Part shown: piece after piece, positions 23,695-29,038 of the stretch
How the letters are laid out: each line of letters opens with the position of its first letter
How positions within the stretch are numbered: the first letter of the stretch is position 1
Virus record (IMG/VR): IMGVR_UViG_3300020470_000148
Location: 1 to 29,038 of that record
Reading direction: 5' to 3' (one strand)
From: a virus
Length of the DNA stretch: 29,038 bases
Position numbers and translations under genes: made by a program
Notes under the pieces: generated by a model
The model's input: only the letters and a program-made list of their open reading frames with translations
Told to the model about the DNA's origin: nothing
The model's database searches: none

Positions 23695-25248
23695 ATGGCC
23701 AAGCAGGAAGTTTTTAGTACACTTAGTGGTCAGTGGATAAGAAGAGCCACTGATATAACAGACTGTCTTATTGGAGAAGGTTATAACTATCTTCATTATA
23801 ATGTCACGTCTGTAAAATCTCCAAAGGATTTTCCTAAGACAAAGATCGTGCTTGGCCTGAGGGTAGAAGTAGAAGAGAAGGATAGAGCAACAGCAACAAA
23901 GAATATTTTAAAAGCTGTAAGTGAGAAGGATGTAACAGGGGCAGCATATCTGGGTAAGTACACCTATGTGATGAACTCGGATGGTACTGGTCCTCTGAAA
24001 GAGAATAGAATTGATATCCCTATTACAGTTGGTAAGCAAACTCAAAAGTTATTTCGTATAGAAGTAAAACCTGTTAAGGGTGGTGGTAGTGGTGGTGGAT
24101 CAGCATCAACTGCTATCAATGAGTGTATGTTTGCAGTGTATGCTGCATTAAGATTCCATGTTTATCAGCAGGACATAGATCCTGAGAAAGGTATTGATGT
24201 TGCTCATTTAGAACAAGCATACAGTCATTGTAAACTTGATAAACCACTTAAAGATTTGTGGGCAGATCCTGTATGGCATCATTCACATTCTATTGGAGCA
24301 AACATACTACACAAGAATTTAAAAGGACAGTTTACTAACCCTGAATTTTGGAGAGGTAAGGGTGGTGACGATAAAGAAATTAAGAAAGCATATAATAGGT
24401 TGAATGATAGTTTAAAGAAATCTGAGGGTGTTCAAGCATTCACATCGGAAGATAAATGGAACCCTGCTGATATATGGATTGCTGAGAAAGGTTTTAATAT
24501 ATCTGCTCTTGACGATAAGAATGATGCAGCTTCTATCAACAAGTTCATTGCTGATAGTTATAAATTGGTTGGAGGAAAAAGAAAATTGGTTGGTGTATCC
24601 TTGAAGAAGATGGGTGCAACAGCAAATTTTAAAGTGGTTAATGATGAATCTCCTGCTCAGAGAAAGGTAAATGTTGAATCTTATAAATGGGTTGATAAAA
24701 ATGCTAGAGGTGGATATGATTTAATATTTGAAAATAGAGGTAAAGAACCTATAGATGCTTACTTATACTTTGGTCCTGGTGAGTATGATAAGTTTCAGTT
24801 GAGAAACTTTGGTGGTAAGAAAGCATCGTGGCAGATAGAATTGAAGGGAGCAACAGCAGCACATGGTCGTTGTGGTGGTGGACAGGTTGCACAGATAGTT
24901 AATACGTATGCTCCTGGATCCTTTGAGTGGAATAATGATCAATTATATACTCACTGTGCAAAGCATCATGGTCAGAAAAAGAAGATCACTAAAGATATTG
25001 TTGATCTTTTAGATGAATTTGATGCAAAGAATATACAGAAAGGAATTGATATCAAACGTGATAAAGTTCAGTATACAGGAATAGTAGCACGTAAAGAACA
25101 GGAGTGGAGATACAGTAAACTTAATGGACTTAGGTTACTGAAAGCATTGAGAGATAATCCAAAGAAAGCTGATCAAATAGTTCAATCACTCTATCTCTTC
25201 GCTAGTTCTCAACTAGATTTCTCATCTGTATTTGTAAAAGTATACTAA
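23695..25248 (+). CDS. PD-(D/E)XK nuclease-like protein of unknown role
   Basis: A 517-residue protein. A glycine-rich turn (GGGSGGGSAST, 129-139) leads to a helix with INECMFAVYAALRF (141-154). About 115 residues later is NPADIW (256-261) and then VGVSLKKMG (299-307). An acidic helix residue (E143), an aspartate at the end of a strand (D259) and a strand with S-x-K (K304) follow the layout of PD-(D/E)XK nucleases in which the middle acid is changed. The C-terminal half holds a cysteine/histidine-rich stretch (HGRCGGG, then YTHCAKHHG). It ends on the start of the ligase-like gene (TAATG). This is inference from motif order; binding without cleavage is possible. Confidence 0.5.
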   Translation: MAKQEVFSTLSGQWIRRATDITDCLIGEGYNYLHYNVTSVKSPKDFPKTKIVLGLRVEVEEKDRATATKNILKAVSEKDVTGAAYLGKYTYVMNSDGTGPLKENRIDIPITVGKQTQKLFRIEVKPVKGGGSGGGSASTAINECMFAVYAALRFHVYQQDIDPEKGIDVAHLEQAYSHCKLDKPLKDLWADPVWHHSHSIGANILHKNLKGQFTNPEFWRGKGGDDKEIKKAYNRLNDSLKKSEGVQAFTSEDKWNPADIWIAEKGFNISALDDKNDAASINKFIADSYKLVGGKRKLVGVSLKKMGATANFKVVNDESPAQRKVNVESYKWVDKNARGGYDLIFENRGKEPIDAYLYFGPGEYDKFQLRNFGGKKASWQIELKGATAAHGRCGGGQVAQIVNTYAPGSFEWNNDQLYTHCAKHHGQKKKITKDIVDLLDEFDAKNIQKGIDIKRDKVQYTGIVARKEQEWRYSKLNGLRLLKALRDNPKKADQIVQSLYLFASSQLDFSSVFVKVY

Positions 25249-26456
25249 TGGCTAACGTAACTCAACTAAAACACTTAGAACATCTGGAAGATGAGATGCT
25301 CAACTATGGAGTTGAGGGATGTAAGGCTGCTGTTGGTTTCTTACAGGAACTAAGGAAGATGCTTGGATGTGATAACAGTACAGGATTCATGCAGACTAAG
25401 TGGGATGGTGCTCCTTCTGTTATCTGTGGTACATGTCCTTTAACAGATAATTTCTTTGTTGGAACTAAGTCAGTATTCAATAAAGATGAACCAAAGATAG
25501 CATACACTGAGAATGCAATAGACATGTACTATGGTCATTCTCTTGATCTAGCAGAGAAATTAAAATGGGCGTTGAGATATTTTCCTTCACTTGGTATTAA
25601 GGGTGTTGTTCAGGGAGATCTTCTATACACCAAACCAGATCTAAAAACTGAAACAGTACATGGTGAGAAACTTTATACTTTCAAACCTAATACTATAACG
25701 TATGGTATACCTACAGATCATGAGATTGGTAAGCAGGTTAGTACATCACAGATTGGTGTAGTATTTCATACTCATTATAGAGGTGAAGATATTCCAACTA
25801 TGCAAGCAATTGCTGGTGCAGGAGAAAAGTTCACACAGTCCTCTACTGTGTTGAATGTTAATAATGATACTCCTATGGATAAAGTAGGATTGAGTCATAC
25901 AGAGGAAGTTAGGTTTGATAATATGGTGAAAGCCATAGAGAGGGATTGTAAAATTTCTGGTGATTTCTTGGATGAGTTGGTATTACTTAAAGGTAGTACA
26001 GGAGATGCTAAGTGGCATGTGTCCTCTTACCTTAAACAGTTTTTCAATGATCAGATAAAGAAGCAGAGGACTATATCAAACCCAACACAAGCATTAGAAG
26101 ATCTAACTAACTTCTATCATAGTAAGGTTAAACCTGCTGCTGATAAGTTAAAACAACCAACGACACAAGCAGCAAAGAAGAAATTGATTTACGATAGTGA
26201 GAACTATCTTATGAATAATGCTGATAAGTTTAAGGCAATGCTTAATCTTTATAAGCAATTGCAAGAGATTAAACAGTTTGTTATTGATAAACTAGATCAC
26301 CTTGAGAAGTTTAGGACATATGTTCAGACTGATAAAGGATATAAGGCGACTGGTCCAGAGGGATATGTTCTACATAAGGATGGAGACATGATTAAATTTG
26401 TTAACCGTCTTGAGTTCTCGTACAATAATTTCACTGTAGCAAAAGCATGGCGTTAG
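25248..26456 (+). CDS. Nucleotidyltransferase/ligase-like protein (KxDG motif)
   Basis: A 402-residue protein with the motif series of ATP-dependent DNA/RNA ligases: motif I TKWDGAP (K51, D53, G54), a motif III-like VVQGDLLY (121-128), motif IV EGYVL (371-375) and a motif V-like MIKFVNR (381-387). In that superfamily the motif I lysine takes AMP or GMP. The spacing between motifs III and IV is much longer than in classical ligases because a helical region (about 230-350) is inserted. No OB-fold domain follows. It may be related to a family annotated as DUF6267. It is not T4 gp30 or Rnl1/2. Activity on DNA, RNA or another substrate cannot be told. Confidence 0.6.
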   Translation: MANVTQLKHLEHLEDEMLNYGVEGCKAAVGFLQELRKMLGCDNSTGFMQTKWDGAPSVICGTCPLTDNFFVGTKSVFNKDEPKIAYTENAIDMYYGHSLDLAEKLKWALRYFPSLGIKGVVQGDLLYTKPDLKTETVHGEKLYTFKPNTITYGIPTDHEIGKQVSTSQIGVVFHTHYRGEDIPTMQAIAGAGEKFTQSSTVLNVNNDTPMDKVGLSHTEEVRFDNMVKAIERDCKISGDFLDELVLLKGSTGDAKWHVSSYLKQFFNDQIKKQRTISNPTQALEDLTNFYHSKVKPAADKLKQPTTQAAKKKLIYDSENYLMNNADKFKAMLNLYKQLQEIKQFVIDKLDHLEKFRTYVQTDKGYKATGPEGYVLHKDGDMIKFVNRLEFSYNNFTVAKAWR

Positions 26457-27010
26457 AAACTAAAAGATGCTACTTTACATTTGGTAGGTTTCAACCACCT
26501 ACTACAGGACACAAAGATAACTTTGCTGGTCTAAAGCAGGCTGCTGGATCAGATGACTACAGGATTTATATTTCACAGACAGTAGATTCAAAGGGTAACA
26601 ATCCATTAGATCCTAAGACAAAATTTAACTTTATGGTTAAAGCATTCCCTGAACATAGAGGGCATATTTTTAGTGGACCTAGACAACCAGTAGAGATATT
26701 ACAACAGTTGATGACGGATGGATATGATGAGGTTATATTCCTTGTAGGATCTGATCGTGTTAGTGCCATGCAATTCTTGCATAAATATAATGGTAAAGAC
26801 TTCTCATTCAGAAAGATTGAGATAAAATCTTCAGGCAGTAGAGACGCAGATGGTGATACGTTTGCCGTATCTGGTACGAAGATGAGACGAGCAGCGAAAT
26901 CTCTTGATTTTAAAACGTTTCGTTCTGGTATACCAAAGTCACTATCTGATGCTGACTGCAAGACACTGATGAAAGTTATTTCTGCTAACCTTCCGTCAAA
27001 TTATAAATGA
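26447..27010 (+). CDS. Cytidylyltransferase / NMN-adenylyltransferase-like enzyme
   Basis: A 187-residue Rossmann-type nucleotidyltransferase. The nucleotide-binding start FGRFQPPTTGHKDNF (12-26) carries TxGH in place of HxGH; GSDR (101-104) and VSGTKMRR (141-148), the ISxTxxR motif, complete the set. Such enzymes join NTPs to NMN, pantetheine phosphate, glycerol phosphate and similar. NMN adenylyltransferase (NadM type) is the closest by pattern, but substrate residues cannot be judged. It overlaps the ligase-like gene by 10 bases, so they probably act in one pathway. Confidence 0.7.
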   Translation: MALETKRCYFTFGRFQPPTTGHKDNFAGLKQAAGSDDYRIYISQTVDSKGNNPLDPKTKFNFMVKAFPEHRGHIFSGPRQPVEILQQLMTDGYDEVIFLVGSDRVSAMQFLHKYNGKDFSFRKIEIKSSGSRDADGDTFAVSGTKMRRAAKSLDFKTFRSGIPKSLSDADCKTLMKVISANLPSNYK

Positions 27011-27288
27011 AAACTTTTAGAGATCTAAAAGAACAAGCGATCAGACAGAACTTCCGTAGGAAGGAATTGTTTGTTGAAGGACAAACTGTAATGAATAGTC
27101 AGACTGGTGTTAAAGGAGAAATCATTCGCACTGGTCCGAACTATGTTATATGCGTCACTGAAGGCGGTGAGATGTTTCGTGCGTGGGTACGTGACATAAG
27201 AGAAGTCAATGAAAGTATAAATAAACCCAGAAGAACAACCTTTTTTACTCATGGAAAAGCAACCACCATCAACATCCGTTCGTCATAA
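27007..27288 (+). CDS. Small SH3-like protein of unknown function
   Basis: A 93-residue protein: a basic helix at the start (MKTFRDLKEQAIRQNFRRKE), then EGQTVMNSQTGVKGEIIRTG, NYVICVTEGGEMF and AWVRDIREV, a five-strand pattern like an SH3 or KOW barrel, then a basic tail. The EGQ-x-VMN-x-x-TG-x-x-GEI block looks like a conserved domain. It overlaps its upstream neighbour by four bases (ATGA) and the next gene by 38, and contains that gene's late promoter in its coding sequence. The function is unknown. Confidence 0.65.
   Translation: MKTFRDLKEQAIRQNFRRKELFVEGQTVMNSQTGVKGEIIRTGPNYVICVTEGGEMFRAWVRDIREVNESINKPRRTTFFTHGKATTINIRSS
27216..27223 (+). promoter_or_regulatory. Exact T4-type late promoter TATAAATA
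   Basis: TATAAATA is the full T4 late consensus, here inside the coding region of the preceding gene and 27 bases before the ATG at 27251. Initiation would be expected near 27229, giving a leader of about 20 bases. The best late promoter in the window. Confidence 0.65.
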
Positions 27289-27874
27289 CGACGATTTTTC
27301 TAAGTCTTTAATTGAATCCTATGCTAACTGGATGAGTGGAGAAGGCTTCCAGCAGAGTACTCTTGAGGAGAGTATTCCTGCCGAGCAAAAGCAAGGTGGA
27401 ACTAGTGGTGAAGGAACTGTTCAGACACCTATTGGTTCTTATGAGAAACCAACTTTCGATACAAAGGCAATCCCTGTTATCGATAAGAAGGTAAATCCTG
27501 ATGATTTTTCTAAGAAGGATCCTAAAGCAAATGCTGGTGCTCCTGATAGTACAAAGATCAAGCAGTCACATGGTGCTGAGATAAAGGATGTTACTAAGGT
27601 TCCTGCTGCTATTGCTAGAGAAGAGGTTGAGTGTTGTTCTAAGTGTGGTAAACCAATACATGAAGGTTCTTGTGCTCCTAAGTCAACTAAAGAAGAGTTA
27701 GAAAAGCAGTTGGATGATGTTCTTACACAACTTAGTGAGTTAACTGAGTCAACATATACAGTAACTCATGAGAAGTGGGAGAAAAAAGAGAAGACAGAAG
27801 AAGAATTAAAGGAAGAGAAGGCTGCTAAGAAGAAAGCAGTGAAGAAGATTATGGCTTATGCCTCAAAAAAGTAA
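27251..27874 (+). CDS. Zinc-finger, lysine-rich protein; short (zero-frame) product
   Basis: The zero-frame product has 207 residues. The N-terminus is polar with a short helix (FSKSLIESYANWMSG), then a P/T/K-rich linker (about 45-115), then a probable zinc-binding knuckle CCSKCGKPIHEGSC (about 129-142) and a charged coiled-coil-like end rich in E and K. It stops at TAA 27872-27874 straight after the heptamer A AAA AAG. A -1 slip there would add 50 residues (see 27865-27909 and 27871-28023). An exact late promoter precedes it. A virion or assembly role is plausible from late expression but not shown. Confidence 0.7.
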   Translation: MEKQPPSTSVRHNDDFSKSLIESYANWMSGEGFQQSTLEESIPAEQKQGGTSGEGTVQTPIGSYEKPTFDTKAIPVIDKKVNPDDFSKKDPKANAGAPDSTKIKQSHGAEIKDVTKVPAAIAREEVECCSKCGKPIHEGSCAPKSTKEELEKQLDDVLTQLSELTESTYTVTHEKWEKKEKTEEELKEEKAAKKKAVKKIMAYASKK

Positions 27875-27909
27875 AGCGGTCTTGTTCTGAAGAGGCGAAG
27901 TCTAAGACC
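27865..27909 (+). promoter_or_regulatory. Candidate programmed -1 ribosomal frameshift site
   Basis: A AAA AAG (27865-27871) is in the right phase for the zero frame (codons TCA AAA AAG TAA) and is the same heptamer used by E. coli dnaX. Six bases later GGTCTT (27878-27883) pairs with AAGACC (27904-27909), with a further G-U pair, forming a stem around a 20-base loop. The zero-frame stop is the next codon after the slip site. The spacing fits known bacterial -1 sites. No clear Shine-Dalgarno stimulator lies upstream. A real A7 run lost by sequencing or assembly would look the same. Confidence 0.65.
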
Positions 27910-28023
27910 AAGAAGAAAAAGAAGACTGTAGAGATCATGCCTGATCTGGATGATGGTAAGGATCCAAAACATCCAAAGAAAAAGCCTGATATATATGTAA
28001 AAGACACAACGAACATCGGATGA
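27871..28023 (+). CDS. -1 frame extension of the zinc-finger, lysine-rich protein
   Basis: After a -1 slip at 27865-27871 translation reads VKRSCSEEAKSKTKKKKKTV then about 30 more residues (PDLDDGKDPKHPKKKPDIYV, ending TTNIG) to TGA 28021-28023, making a 257-residue fusion. The lysine-rich composition continues smoothly across the join. The -1 frame is open only from 27829 and has no ATG before 27937, so the basic part can be reached only by frameshifting. Its TGA overlaps the next gene's ATG as ATGA, the coupling used throughout this genome. An independent 28-residue gene from ATG 27937 is the alternative. Confidence 0.6.
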   Translation, partial: VKRSCSEEAKSKTKKKKKTVEIMPDLDDGKDPKHPKKKPDIYVKDTTNIG

Positions 28024-28406
28024 CCTATTACGGAGTCAGCAGATATATTCCTTATGATCCGTGGTTTCATGATAGACCACACAACCCCCTTGATGATATG
28101 CCTATAGCAACTGATAACACTGACCCTGAAGTTAAGTGTTATATTGATGAAGACGAAGTAGATTGTGAGAGTTGGGAACCTAAAACTTATGCATCACGAC
28201 ATGAGTCAACACCCGACCACGAGAAAGGTGCAGAAGAAGTAGTAACCATGCATGAAAAGATGTATCGTATGGCAACCGCAAGATACAATCCATTTTCTAT
28301 AGGTGGTTCAGAGAATTGTCATGCAGATATAGATTGTCCAACTGGTATAGGTGGTTCTGAAAATGCCTTTAAATTCCAAGGAGGTTCTGAGCAAGCACAT
28401 AAATAA
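28020..28406 (+). CDS. Acidic protein with C-terminal GGSE repeats
   Basis: A 128-residue acidic protein. It begins MTYYGVSRYIPYDPWFHDRP and has a very acidic middle (CYIDEDEVDCESWEP), a short helix (MHEKMYRMATARY), then three repeats: IGGSEN, IGGSEN and QGGSEQ. No family is recognised. The repeats and lack of large hydrophobic stretches suggest a partly unstructured virion or adaptor protein. It begins on the stop of the -1 frame extension and ends at a late-promoter motif. Confidence 0.6.
   Translation: MTYYGVSRYIPYDPWFHDRPHNPLDDMPIATDNTDPEVKCYIDEDEVDCESWEPKTYASRHESTPDHEKGAEEVVTMHEKMYRMATARYNPFSIGGSENCHADIDCPTGIGGSENAFKFQGGSEQAHK
28299..28394 (+). repeat. Three GGSE amino-acid repeats
   Basis: IGGSEN is encoded at 28299-28316 and 28347-28364, and QGGSEQ at 28377-28394. 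Spacing between repeat starts is 48 and 30 bases, so they are degenerate. Codons differ between copies (TCA/TCT, GAG/GAA), which suggests the peptide rather than the DNA is conserved. Confidence 0.6.
28398..28405 (+). promoter_or_regulatory. Candidate late promoter (CATAAATA) for the lipase
   Basis: CATAAATA differs from TATAAATA at the first base only. It overlaps the end of the preceding gene and lies 19 bases before the lipase ATG at 28425. No clear Shine-Dalgarno is seen in the T-rich leader. Confidence 0.55.
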
Positions 28407-28424
28407 AATAGTTGCTCTTTTATT

Positions 28425-29018
28425 ATGACATTAGGAAAAGAAGTCATCCTCGAAGCACTTAAGTGTTGTCGGGATGTATACCCACACTCAGAAGATTTTT
28501 TAGTCAGTAGGAAAATTGCAGGACATACTATCCTTGCAGTAGAGGGAACTAAAGAGAAGACTGACTGGATAACCAATTTAAAGTTTCTCATTAAGAGAGA
28601 CGATTGCCACAGAGGATTTAAAAATAACTGTAATAGGACACTAGCACAACTAGTGGTTGCCTATGAGGGATTAAATCCTGAAAGAAAATTAGTGATAGCA
28701 GGACATTCACTTGGTGGTGCTACTGCTACATTGATTGCTGATCTCCTATGGGAGTCAGGTAATAAGAATATTGCATTGGTTACTGCTGGATCACCTAGAC
28801 CAGGTGGACGCAGACTTAGAAAAAGAATCAAAGACCTAGAACATTTGCGTTTTGTTCATGGTGATGATATAGTGCCTGGTACACCTCCATGGCTTGCTGG
28901 ATATGTTCATACTCATCCAGTTATCAAACTAGAAGACGAAAAAGATACTCGTTTTGATGGTGTTGCTGACCATAATATAGGTGACTATTATGAAGCAGCT
29001 CTCAAATATTATAAATAA
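28425..29018 (+). CDS. Class-3 lipase-like alpha/beta hydrolase
   Basis: A 197-residue hydrolase of the lipase class 3 type. The nucleophile elbow is GHSLG (93-97, S95), then VTAGSPRPGG, an acid in FVHGDDIVPG (D147 or D148) and a histidine in ADHNIGDYY (H183), the order and spacing seen in fungal-type lipases. No signal peptide is evident. It may act on host membrane lipids during lysis, or be carried in the virion; both are inferred from its late-type promoter. The last 20 bases of the window after its stop hold nothing recognisable. Confidence 0.8.
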   Translation: MTLGKEVILEALKCCRDVYPHSEDFLVSRKIAGHTILAVEGTKEKTDWITNLKFLIKRDDCHRGFKNNCNRTLAQLVVAYEGLNPERKLVIAGHSLGGATATLIADLLWESGNKNIALVTAGSPRPGGRRLRKRIKDLEHLRFVHGDDIVPGTPPWLAGYVHTHPVIKLEDEKDTRFDGVADHNIGDYYEAALKYYK

Positions 29019-29038
29019 CTTCAGGAAATTAATTGTAA

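Noticed and set aside
23695-25248. Structural protein reading of the 517-residue gene
   Set aside because: The late promoter would allow it, but the INEC helix, NPADIW and VSLKK order and the enzyme neighbours fit a nuclease-like fold better. Kept at moderate confidence.
26566-26961. Minus-strand frame of 131 codons
   Set aside because: Entirely antisense to the NMNAT-like gene, with no start signal.
27782-27788. Another AAAAAAG inside the lysine-rich gene
   Set aside because: Here the phase is AAA AAA G, not A AAA AAG, so it is not a -1 slippery site in the translated frame.
27937-28023. Separate 28-residue gene from ATG 27937
   Set aside because: Possible, but it has no close Shine-Dalgarno and leaves the lysine-rich stretch before it unexplained; frameshift extension explains the whole open frame.

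Overview
The window is a contiguous piece of a large T4-like (Tevenvirinae-related) myovirus genome, most like those of marine cyanophages. It holds the T4 recombination, replication and late-transcription genes (uvsY, uvsW, 55, 47, 46, 45, 44, 62, regA, 43, uvsX, 41) with the accessory genes typical of marine T4-like phages (cobS, hsp20, mazG, purN, pyrE, dam). No photosynthesis gene lies in this window, so the host (cyanobacterium or another marine bacterium) is not proved. All supported genes are on the + strand. They are packed tightly, with many ATGA or TAATG stop/start overlaps, and no stretch without a gene exceeds about 145 bases.

Layout: 1-667 is the end of a structural gene and a tail-tube-fold protein. 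657-3008 is uvsY-uvsW and an Sm-like protein. 3009-3150 is a regulatory gap leading to the late sigma factor gp55, then a tandem pair of paralogous small proteins, three mini-genes, and the gp47/gp46 nuclease complex. 7822-11649 is a VWA protein with an HEXXH motif (CobT-like arrangement), CobS AAA+ ATPase and two small proteins. 11646-16303 is the clamp and clamp loader with pyrE, dam, two mini-genes and purN inserted between gp44 and gp62, ending with RegA. 16417-17887 is hsp20 followed by three Sm-like proteins under a strong sigma70-type promoter. 17884-23579 is the DNA polymerase, UvsX, gp41 helicase and MazG.

From 23579 to the end is an accessory, probably late-expressed block: a one-helix mini-membrane protein with a GTG start; a nuclease-like protein; a protein with DNA/RNA-ligase-type nucleotidyltransferase motifs; a cytidylyltransferase/NMNAT-like enzyme; a small SH3-like protein; a zinc-finger, lysine-rich protein that appears to be made in two lengths by -1 ribosomal frameshifting; a GGSE-repeat protein; and a class-3 lipase. 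T4-late-type promoter motifs (TATAAATA or one-base variants) sit 20-27 bases before four starts, three of them in this block.

The strongest leads for something undescribed are: the A AAA AAG frameshift site with a correctly placed downstream stem at 27865-27909; the nuclease/ligase-like/NMNAT-like operon at 23695-27010; the metallopeptidase-like VWA partner of CobS; the Sm-like protein cluster, whose first gene seems to be transcribed without a leader from a promoter built into a terminator hairpin; and the tandemly duplicated small proteins behind gp55. None of these functions has been tested by search or experiment here.
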